A stretch of 64,000 nucleotides of DNA, taken from CBDCZI01 sp965224495 (GTDB lineage: Bacteria > Bacteroidota > Bacteroidia > Cytophagales > JAAEPT01). The position numbers and the translations under genes are program-made. Numbering within the stretch: the stretch's first letter is position 1; the number at the start of each line of letters is the position of its first letter. The notes under the pieces were generated by a model. The model was not told the DNA's origin. It did no database searches and worked only from the letters and a program-made list of their open reading frames with translations. This document shows, piece after piece, positions 31,708-38,968 of the stretch. The stretch spans positions 186,001 to 250,000 of the forward strand of contig CBDCZI010000029.1 in NCBI GenBank assembly GCA_965224495.1, in the 5' to 3' direction.

Positions 31708-32343
31708 TTAACCCAACGACTTTCTTCCAATTTGGCTACAAATAGGGCAGTCACTGACAATGTGAGGCCTTGCTTTACAGTATTCTCTCCCGTAAAAAAT
31801 GATTTGTAAATGGAGTTTGTTCCATAAATCTCTGTCAAAAAGTCGCTTGGCATCTTTTTCCGTTACTTCTACGTTTTTTCCATTCGTTAAATTCCAACGG
31901 TACATTAAACGGTGTATATGTGTGTCGACAGGAAAAGCGGGAACACCAAAAGCTTGTGACATAACCACTGAAGCTGTTTTGTGACCGACACCAGGAAGTT
32001 CTTCAAGGTATTCAAAGCTTTCAGGTACGTTGCCGTTGTGTTTATTGATAAGAATGTGAGATAACTCTGAAATGGCCTTGGATTTGCGAGGCGAAAGCCC
32101 ACAGGGACGTATGATTTCCCTGATTTTATCGACAGGTACTTTTATCATATCGTAAGGATTGTCGGCAAGAGCAAACAAAGCTGGCGTTACTTGGTTGACA
32201 CGAATATCTGTACACTGAGCAGAAAGTAAAACGGCGACCAAAAGAGTGAAGGCATTGGTGTGGTCGAGAGGTACAGGTGTTTCAGGGTAAAGTTCTTCTA
32301 ACTTATCAACTACAAATTGTACTTTTTCGGATTTAATCATCAT
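31708..32343 (-). CDS. nth: Endonuclease III (DNA glycosylase/AP lyase), Fe-S ligands incomplete
   Basis: The 211-residue protein has a helix-hairpin-helix LPGVGHKTA with the catalytic Lys (about 122) and the catalytic Asp in VDTHIHR (about 140), the HhH-GPD fold that removes oxidised pyrimidines. The C-terminus should hold Cys-x6-Cys-x2-Cys-x5-Cys for a 4Fe-4S cluster. Here it reads CKARPHIVSDCPICSQIGRK, with only three Cys and a nine-residue first spacing. The cluster is probably degenerate or absent. It overlaps the PfkB gene by 11 bases. Confidence 0.92.
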   Translation of the reverse strand: MMIKSEKVQFVVDKLEELYPETPVPLDHTNAFTLLVAVLLSAQCTDIRVNQVTPALFALADNPYDMIKVPVDKIREIIRPCGLSPRKSKAISELSHILINKHNGNVPESFEYLEELPGVGHKTASVVMSQAFGVPAFPVDTHIHRLMYRWNLTNGKNVEVTEKDAKRLFDRDLWNKLHLQIIFYGREYCKARPHIVSDCPICSQIGRKSLG

Positions 32344-33262
32344 TTAATGGTATTTCAAATTGTACCAAGTCAACAAAGTCTTGGATACGTTCTTCAATTG
32401 TTTCTTCGCTCAAAGATACTAAGTTTTTAGTTCCAAATTTTTCTACGCAAAAAGAAGCCATTGCAGACCCATAAATCATTGCTCTTTTCAAATTTTCAAA
32501 GCTAATATCATCGCTATGAGCGACGTGTCCCATAAACGCACCTAAGAAAGTGTCGCCTGCTCCAGTCGGGTCAAAAACGTCTTCTAAAGGTAGGGCTGGG
32601 GCGTAAAAAACTTCCTTTCTGTTAAAAAGTAATGCACCGTGTTCTCCTTTTTTTATGATTACAAATTGCACTCCTGTGGACATTATCTTTTTTGCTGCTT
32701 TGACCAAAGAGTATTCATCAGTTAGCATACGTGCCTCTTCTTCGTTGATGCATATTAAGTCGATGAAGGTGAGTAGATGGAGTAATTCTTTTTTAGCTAG
32801 TTCCATCCAGTAGTTCATTGTGTCTAAAACAATGAACTTTGGTCGGTTAGTTAATGCCTCAATTACTTGTGTTTGGTATTTTGGGTGAAAATTTCCTAAA
32901 ATCAAATAATCAGGTTTATTGAATTGTTGTGGTATTTTAGGAATGTAATTTTTTAATACGTTCAATTCTGTTTTAATAGACGTACGTGTACTCAAATCGG
33001 CGTGGTACAAACCTTCCCAATGAAAAGTTTTTTCATCATCTCTAATTTCTACGCCCCTGATATCTACTTTGTGACCAGTAAGCGTTTTTATAAATTCATC
33101 ATCGAAATCATTGCCAATAATAGATACTAATCTAGTGTTTCTGTAAAAGCGTGAAGCAGCAAGAGAAAGGTAAGCGCCAGAACCTCCGACGGTTCTTTCT
33201 ATACTTCCGAAAGGTGTTTTTATGGTGTCAAAGGCTAATGAACCGACAATTAGTAAACTCAT
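32333..33262 (-). CDS. PfkB/ribokinase family sugar or nucleoside kinase
   Basis: The protein has 309 residues. An N-terminal GSLAFDTIKTPFG and the GGSGAYLSLAA motif bind substrate. The PfkB signature DPTGAGDTFLGAFMG (about 240-255) contains the catalytic Asp and anion hole. It phosphorylates a sugar or nucleoside with ATP; the substrate cannot be set from sequence. The gene overlaps nth and follows the GT2 glycosyltransferase gene on the same strand after a 61-base gap. Confidence 0.88.
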   Translation of the reverse strand: MSLLIVGSLAFDTIKTPFGSIERTVGGSGAYLSLAASRFYRNTRLVSIIGNDFDDEFIKTLTGHKVDIRGVEIRDDEKTFHWEGLYHADLSTRTSIKTELNVLKNYIPKIPQQFNKPDYLILGNFHPKYQTQVIEALTNRPKFIVLDTMNYWMELAKKELLHLLTFIDLICINEEEARMLTDEYSLVKAAKKIMSTGVQFVIIKKGEHGALLFNRKEVFYAPALPLEDVFDPTGAGDTFLGAFMGHVAHSDDISFENLKRAMIYGSAMASFCVEKFGTKNLVSLSEETIEERIQDFVDLVQFEIPLNDD

Positions 33263-33323
33263 AGTGTGTTTGTTTGAAAAGTTTGGATAATAAAAATATA
33301 CGTAAAAAAACGCTTATTAGTCG

Positions 33324-34796
33324 TTAATCAGCCGTAGAATGTTTCACTGAATAAAAGAAAACGCCGAAATAGCCAAAAAACAAAATAGATTCTAAATAAA
33401 TCATTGTGTAATCTTTTAAATAGAAAGATAATCCAATACCAAATAAGAAATAGAGTGCTGAAAGACCTTCTATGACGGTTAGCAAACCGATGCTTTTCAT
33501 TCGGTAGATGTTTTTTGTCCAACTTTTATTTTCTTCTGTGATATTAAATTTAGGTGTCCGTACAAAGGGTGATTTTTTTCCAATCAACCCTTCGGTAACG
33601 GCGATGGTGTTGTGAATGCCTAATCCCATACTCATTGCTAAAAAAACAGGAAAAGCACAGATGAAACGAAAGAGCTTTGGAATAGTGAATTTTCTTGTAG
33701 TAAAATAACTGACACCATAAAAAACAGCTAAAAACATTAAACTAATAATGAAAACACCTGCCAGTTTGAATAATAGATTAAATTCGGGATGATTAACCTT
33801 TATTAATAAGATAGGGACACTCAAAAAAGAGCAAATTAAAATACATAAGAAAATGGCGGAATTCATTAGATGAAAAAAGCTATGAATTTTGGTAGAGAAG
33901 GGAACGTCACTCTTTAAAACACGGTTCAAATTTTTCATTGTGTTTTCAGCAGCGCCCTTTGTCCATCGAAATTGTTGCGATTTTAAGGCTGTCATCGTTA
34001 CAGGAAGCTCTGCGGGAGCGATAATGTCTTCTAAATATTTGAATTTCCAGCCTTTGAGTTGTGCTCGGTAACTTAAATCTAAATCTTCGGTTAGTGTATC
34101 CGCTTGCCAATGTCCTGCGTCTTCGATACACGATTTTCGCCAAACGCCACCTGTACCATTGAAATTGATGAAGTGTCCACCCGAGTTTCGTCCGACTTGT
34201 TCGATTGAGAAATGAGCGTCTAAACCAAAAGCTTGGCATTTGGTAAGTAGGTTGTAGTCTTTGTTGATGTGTCCCCAGTGTGTTTGGACAACACCTAGTT
34301 TTTTATCGTTTACTAAATAAGGAATGGTGACACGTAAAAAATCAGGTTTGGGAAGGAAGTCTGCATCAAAAATAGCGACAAACTCTCCTTTCATTTCTTG
34401 CATACCGTATTTTAACGCACCAGCTTTGTATCCTTCACGTTTGGGTCTTCGGACGAGTAAGATATGCTTTCCTTTCTCTCCTAATTGAGCAATTGTATTT
34501 TTAATAATAGCAGTTGTCTCATCTGTTGAGTCATCAAGGATTTGTATTTCCAATTTTTCTTGAGGGTAATCTAATAAGGCGATGTTGTTGATTAGTCGCT
34601 CGGTAACGTAGAGTTCATTAAAAAGAGGTAATTGAATGGTTACAAAAGGCAACTCTTCATCAGATAAAAAAGGGAGAGGTATTTGTTTTCTCTTTTTGTT
34701 TTTGAGATACAGAATAACCAAATGTATTTGTATAAAACTATATACAAGTACAAAAGAAAGAGCTAAACCATAAATGCCTAAAATAAACCAAATCAT
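33324..34796 (-). CDS. Processive family 2 glycosyltransferase, membrane-bound (cellulose synthase-like)
   Basis: This 490-residue protein has an N-terminal membrane helix (1-31), a GT2 domain with DDS (88-90), DAD (144-146), TED (236-238) and QQFRW (274-278), the processive D,D,D,QxxRW set, then about four to five C-terminal helices (about 305-365, 385-405, 430-485). Relatives polymerise beta-linked glucose or mannose, or transfer glucose to lipids. It overlaps the preceding glycosyltransferase gene by 59 bases. The pair likely makes an envelope glycan or glycolipid. Confidence 0.88.
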   Translation of the reverse strand: MIWFILGIYGLALSFVLVYSFIQIHLVILYLKNKKRKQIPLPFLSDEELPFVTIQLPLFNELYVTERLINNIALLDYPQEKLEIQILDDSTDETTAIIKNTIAQLGEKGKHILLVRRPKREGYKAGALKYGMQEMKGEFVAIFDADFLPKPDFLRVTIPYLVNDKKLGVVQTHWGHINKDYNLLTKCQAFGLDAHFSIEQVGRNSGGHFINFNGTGGVWRKSCIEDAGHWQADTLTEDLDLSYRAQLKGWKFKYLEDIIAPAELPVTMTALKSQQFRWTKGAAENTMKNLNRVLKSDVPFSTKIHSFFHLMNSAIFLCILICSFLSVPILLIKVNHPEFNLLFKLAGVFIISLMFLAVFYGVSYFTTRKFTIPKLFRFICAFPVFLAMSMGLGIHNTIAVTEGLIGKKSPFVRTPKFNITEENKSWTKNIYRMKSIGLLTVIEGLSALYFLFGIGLSFYLKDYTMIYLESILFFGYFGVFFYSVKHSTAD

Positions 34797-35499
34797 TTGT
34801 TGTGCTTTTTGTATTGACTATTACCAAGTATTTGAAAATAGTATAAAGAATAATATAACCAGCTTTGATAGAGCCTTTGATAGAACCAGATACTTTGGAA
34901 ACCCCGTGTTGTCTCTTCCTGTAATTCATCGGTATCTCAGCTGATTTTAGTTTCATTTTAGCCACCTTAAGTTGCATTTCAACTGTCCAGCCAAAATTTT
35001 GGTCTTCCATTTTTATTTGATGTAATGCATCGGTGGTTATCGCTCTGAAAGGACCTAAGTCGGTGAATTTACTTCCCCAGAATGTGTTGAGTAAAGTTGT
35101 AGCTAACCAATTACCAAAAACTTGTGGTGTGGTCATACTTCCTTTTTCTCTATTGCCTAATGCTCTACTCCCAATAACCATTGCGTAACCTTCGTTTATT
35201 TTATCAATAAGCTCAGGTAATTGAGAAGGGTCGTCAGCGTGGTCAGCATCCATAAATATGACCAAATCCGTAGGTTTGTTAAATACGTAATCTAGACCTT
35301 TTAGACAAGCGTTACCGTAACCTGGTTTGGGTTGAAATAAAACGGTAGCACCTGCACTTTTTGCGTTTAGAGAAGTAGCGTCTGTGCTGTTGTTGTCCAC
35401 TACAATGATTTCATCGACAAACTTTTTTGGTATTTCAGCGATGACTTTCCCTACGGCTCCTTCTTCGTTTAGTGCAGGGATAATAACACGGACAATCAT
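34738..35499 (-). CDS. Family 2 glycosyltransferase (dolichyl-phosphate-type)
   Basis: The best start is ATG 35499 (MIVRVIIPALNEEGAVG), giving 253 residues; a longer frame to 35529 adds ten residues outside the domain. The GT2 domain shows IIVVDNNSTDAT, the metal-binding DADHADDPSQLPEL and GPFRAITTDAL. Relatives use a nucleotide sugar to glycosylate lipid phosphate or membrane acceptors. The last ~25 residues (NTKSTTNDLVYFRHLW...) overlap the start of the next gene by 59 bases in another frame and look unlike the family, so a 3' frameshift extending the frame is possible. Confidence 0.82.
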   Translation of the reverse strand: MIVRVIIPALNEEGAVGKVIAEIPKKFVDEIIVVDNNSTDATSLNAKSAGATVLFQPKPGYGNACLKGLDYVFNKPTDLVIFMDADHADDPSQLPELIDKINEGYAMVIGSRALGNREKGSMTTPQVFGNWLATTLLNTFWGSKFTDLGPFRAITTDALHQIKMEDQNFGWTVEMQLKVAKMKLKSAEIPMNYRKRQHGVSKVSGSIKGSIKAGYIILYTIFKYLVIVNTKSTTNDLVYFRHLWFSSFFCTCI

Positions 35500-35606
35500 A
35501 AAATGGTAACTAAATAAAGCAAGAAACAAAAGTGCAGAAAAGTCTTTAAAGGAAGTGTCTTTTTTGTGACTTTTGGGAATAAAAAAGGCTTGGTCAAAGT
35601 CTCTTT

Positions 35607-35984
35607 TTATTTTTTTTGAATTACCTTGAAATCTAAGTCTAATAACTCGGCGTAGGTATTGCCAAACTCTTCAAAGTCTTCGTCGTATTCGTCAAAATAC
35701 CAATTGATAAGTACCTTATTCCCTTTATTGAAATACTCGTTTAGTGTTTTTAATATTTGCAGTAAATATTTTGTTGAACTACTATTTACGTAATCCAAAC
35801 TTATATTTAGTGTAGTTTGTTTGTGCGAGGTGCTTGTGTATTCTTCTAACCAATCTAAGATAGGAGAGTATAATTTCGTAACCTGTTCGGGAAGTGAACG
35901 TCCACTAATTTCAAACACACCTGATTTCTCATCTAAAATGACTTGCGGGTAATGAGAGGTCTGCTTAATTCTTAACGTATTCAT
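35607..35984 (-). CDS. SiaC family (DUF1987) regulatory protein, copy 1
   Basis: The protein has 125 residues. The DUF1987/SiaC core is clear: PQVILDEKSGVFEISGRSLPEQV, ILDWLEEYT, and ISLDYVNSSSTKYLLQIL, where a Ser/Thr cluster corresponds to the phosphorylated region of SiaC. In Pseudomonas, SiaC is phosphorylated by SiaB, dephosphorylated by SiaA, and controls the diguanylate cyclase SiaD. No such partners are seen here, so the local role is unknown. It is a close paralogue of the next gene. Confidence 0.85.
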   Translation of the reverse strand: MNTLRIKQTSHYPQVILDEKSGVFEISGRSLPEQVTKLYSPILDWLEEYTSTSHKQTTLNISLDYVNSSSTKYLLQILKTLNEYFNKGNKVLINWYFDEYDEDFEEFGNTYAELLDLDFKVIQKK

Positions 35985-36064
35985 TTTAAAACTCTTTGTG
36001 TATTACTCCTAACGTATCAATAAAGAAGAAATGCTTATTTTTTTATTCGTATATTTTAAACGAG

Positions 36065-36442
36065 TTAATCCTTTTGAATTACTTCAAAATTCAAATCTAA
36101 TAAATCAGCATACTCTTCGCCAGACTCTTCACAATCTTCATCGTATTCGTCGTAATACCACTTAACAACAACGTTGTTTCCCTCCTTAAAATAGCTGTTT
36201 AATCTTTTTAATATCTCTAATAAATATTTCGTCGAACTACTATTTATATAGTCTAAACTTATTTTTATCACCGTCTTATCGTGAGGTATCAACGTGTATT
36301 CTTTAATCCACTCCAATATAGGATCGTACAGCTTCAATACTTGTTCAGGAAGCGAACGGCCACTGATTTCAAATACGCCTGATTCAGCGTCTAAAATCAC
36401 TTTAGGGTGGTGTGATGTGCTTTCTAATTTGAATGTATTCAT
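36065..36442 (-). CDS. SiaC family (DUF1987) regulatory protein, copy 2
   Basis: With the start at ATG 36442 it has 125 residues, exactly the length of copy 1 and aligned to it end to end (MNTFKLESTSHHPKVILD against MNTLRIKQTSHYPQVILD). The longer frame to 36496 is not supported by its paralogue. It retains EISGRSLPEQ and LDYINSSSTKYLL. The two copies are separated by 80 bases with no gene. The duplication suggests two client kinases or a homo/hetero-oligomer. The acidic tail near residues 100-120 (EYDEDCEESGEEY) is shared. Confidence 0.85.
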   Translation of the reverse strand: MNTFKLESTSHHPKVILDAESGVFEISGRSLPEQVLKLYDPILEWIKEYTLIPHDKTVIKISLDYINSSSTKYLLEILKRLNSYFKEGNNVVVKWYYDEYDEDCEESGEEYADLLDLNFEVIQKD

Positions 36443-36509
36443 CTTATGTAAAGTGTTAGTTGAAGTAAATATACCAAATGTATAGATGTAAAACACCTAT
36501 AATGGATAA

Positions 36510-38012
36510 TTAATTTATTTGTTGTACTCGAACAGTGTCTTTGTTTAGTCTTATTTTCAGGTAGCTGGCAATCTTCTTTATATCCCGTTGTTTTTGTCTT
36601 TGGTTGCTGTTTGATTTCCATTTTATCTTTACCGTAGGAATTGCCTTAATGTCTGATTTCGTAGGGTTTAAGCTGTTTATTATGCGTTCTTCGGAGTAAG
36701 AAAATAAAGAAATATCACTATATAATAAGCTTAATTCTTTGGCAACTTGCGCGTCAGGAATAATGAGTTTTTGTTTCTCATTGATTGCTACAACCGAGAC
36801 TAAAGAATCAATCATCGCGTCTTTGAGATTGATGATATTTTCTTGTTTATTGACAATATCTTGAATGATACTGTTTTTTAAATCGGAACTAAATTTCTGT
36901 TCAAATCGTTGGTCAATGGCAGAAGCAATATCTTCGGATTGGTCGTGTCCTTGGAGTATCGTTACTTTAGTTTTTCGAATACCATATTCTTTTAGTATTT
37001 GTGGAGAGGAACGTTCGTAAATAGTTTCTTTCGATAAAATGTCACCATAAAGTGTGATAGCGATAGTCGAACTATCGGTATTACTAAATAAGGTTTCTTT
37101 CGAGATTATTTTTGAGTTTTTGAATTTGAATTGTTCAGCGATGTACGTCTCCGCTTTGGCAGTAAAAATAGATTTACGCACAATCTTCACTGCAGTCCAT
37201 CCACTTGGTATAGCAACAGCTAAGGCGATAAATAAGATATAATAACGCCACAAACGTTCTTTTTGAGGAGTTAATGCTTTTACATTTCTAAATTTTAAGA
37301 ACTGCACAATCATCCACGTTGAAACGGTGATAAACACGGTGTTAATGAAAAACAAGTACATAGCACCAGTAAAGAAATGGTATTGTGCCGTTGCTAACCC
37401 ATAACCTGCAGTACAAAGAGGAGGCATCAGCGCCGTAGCGATAGAAACACCAGGAATTACATTCATATGCTTTTCCTTTCTTGTTCCTGCAATAATCCCT
37501 GCAAAACCACCAACTAAGGCGATTAATACGTCAAAAAGAGAAGGCTCTGTTCGTGATAATAATTCGGATTGTGCTTCTTTGATAGGAGTAAGCCAAAAGT
37601 AAAGAGTACTTGTCAAAATACTTAAAATAATAGCGATGGCTAAGTTTCGTAAGGCACGGTAAAGTGTAGGGTAATCGTTGGTGGCTGTCGATAAACCAAT
37701 ACCTAAAATAGGACCCATCAGAGGCGAGACAAGCATTGCACCAATGATAACAGCACTATTGTTTGTGTTTAGACCAATAGAAGCCAATATAATAGCAAGA
37801 ATCAAAATCCACGCATTATGACGCGTAAAGTTGATGTCGTTACGAATACCTTCGACCACCTCTTTTTGGTTGACACCTTTTTTGATATCAAGAATATCTC
37901 TTAAAGCTTGCCAAAGCGAAGTAAAGCTACGTTCATCATTTTCCTGAATCTTTGATTCCAGCTTTTTCTCTAACTTTTTTTCCAGTCGTTGGTTCTCTAT
38001 TTCCTCCTTCAT
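36510..38012 (-). CDS. DUF389 (TIGR00341) multi-pass membrane protein
   Basis: The 500-residue protein has a charged coiled-coil N-terminus (1-35). The DUF389 membrane domain (about 60-290) has the conserved AVIIGAMLVSPLMGPILG, LVGGFAGIIAGTR and PGVSIATALMPPLCTAGYG segments, about six to seven helices. A C-terminal soluble region of about 200 residues follows with TIAITLYGD and VTILQGHD strands. The family's substrate is not established, though transporter-like function is assumed. It is divergent in position but on the same strand as the twin SiaC genes. Confidence 0.88.
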   Translation of the reverse strand: MKEEIENQRLEKKLEKKLESKIQENDERSFTSLWQALRDILDIKKGVNQKEVVEGIRNDINFTRHNAWILILAIILASIGLNTNNSAVIIGAMLVSPLMGPILGIGLSTATNDYPTLYRALRNLAIAIILSILTSTLYFWLTPIKEAQSELLSRTEPSLFDVLIALVGGFAGIIAGTRKEKHMNVIPGVSIATALMPPLCTAGYGLATAQYHFFTGAMYLFFINTVFITVSTWMIVQFLKFRNVKALTPQKERLWRYYILFIALAVAIPSGWTAVKIVRKSIFTAKAETYIAEQFKFKNSKIISKETLFSNTDSSTIAITLYGDILSKETIYERSSPQILKEYGIRKTKVTILQGHDQSEDIASAIDQRFEQKFSSDLKNSIIQDIVNKQENIINLKDAMIDSLVSVVAINEKQKLIIPDAQVAKELSLLYSDISLFSYSEERIINSLNPTKSDIKAIPTVKIKWKSNSNQRQKQRDIKKIASYLKIRLNKDTVRVQQIN

Positions 38013-38070
38013 TGTGGTTTGAAAAGTGTGTGGTTACAATTGAAACAATATCAAAATACGATTAAAAGCA

Positions 38071-38826
38071 CTATTTATCAAATCCTAAACAAAGAAAACT
38101 ACCATTTCTTAAAACTTCCTTATTGTAAGAAAACCGTTTCCCGTCTAATGAAGAGACCGTTCCTCCTGCCGATTCGACAACGGCTTGTCCCGCACTTGTA
38201 TCCCATTCCATAGTAGGGCCGTGGCGGTAATAAATATCAGCCTTGCCAGAAGCTACCATACAAAATTTCAATGAGCTACCTACCGATATAGCATCGTTAG
38301 CTTTGTATTTTGCTAATAAAACATCATCGGCTTCTGTTGAGTGAGAAGCACTTTTAACCGCTATTCGGTTATCTGTCTTCTTATTGATTTTGATAGGTGT
38401 TTCGTCCAAACCTACAATCATAAAAGCACCCTTATTGTCACCATAATAAGTCGTGTCGGTTACAGGTGTGTAGATAACACCTAATGTAGGGTACCCATTT
38501 TCGATTAAAGCAATGTTAACTGTAAATTGCCCATTTTTTTTGATGAACTCTTTTGTTCCGTCCAACGGGTCAACGCACCAAAATTTCGTCCAATTTTTAC
38601 GCTCTTCGTAAGGAGTGATAATACCCTCTTCCGATAACACAGGGATTTCAGGCGTTAATTTAGCCAATGCTTCAGCGATAATTACGTGTGAGGCTTTGTC
38701 GGCGATAGTTAAAGGCGAATCGTCGGCTTTGAAATCTATGGTTTTTGAAAAGTCTTCATTTTCATAGATGTCTAATATCTTTATACCAGCTTCTTTTGCT
38801 ATCGCAATGATGTCTTGAATATCCAT
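38071..38826 (-). CDS. cysQ: 3'(2'),5'-bisphosphate nucleotidase
   Basis: The 251-residue inositol monophosphatase-fold enzyme has the metal-binding EE of SEEGI, the WCVDPLDGTKEFI motif (about 84-96), NGQFTVNIALI and the GPTMEWDTSAGQAV motif (about 205-218). It converts 3'-phosphoadenosine 5'-phosphate to AMP, removing the by-product of sulfate assimilation and sulfotransfer. Length and motifs match CysQ. The divergent PriA gene starts on the other side of a 142-base gap. Confidence 0.92.
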   Translation of the reverse strand: MDIQDIIAIAKEAGIKILDIYENEDFSKTIDFKADDSPLTIADKASHVIIAEALAKLTPEIPVLSEEGIITPYEERKNWTKFWCVDPLDGTKEFIKKNGQFTVNIALIENGYPTLGVIYTPVTDTTYYGDNKGAFMIVGLDETPIKINKKTDNRIAVKSASHSTEADDVLLAKYKANDAISVGSSLKFCMVASGKADIYYRHGPTMEWDTSAGQAVVESAGGTVSSLDGKRFSYNKEVLRNGSFLCLGFDK

Positions 38827-38968
38827 TTGTAAGGGGCAATACTAAAATTTGAATAAACGAATTTAGTGAATGATTTTAGTAAAAACTAAAACCTGCCGAT
38901 TCTCGATGCGTTTTCATATAGATTTTGCATCTTTGTTTCACAATTTCTTGAAAAGTGATTACTTTCTT

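Noticed and set aside
38870..38968. Longer PriA start at 38870
   Set aside because: The extra 33 residues are not PriA-like; ATG 38969 gives the usual N-terminus.
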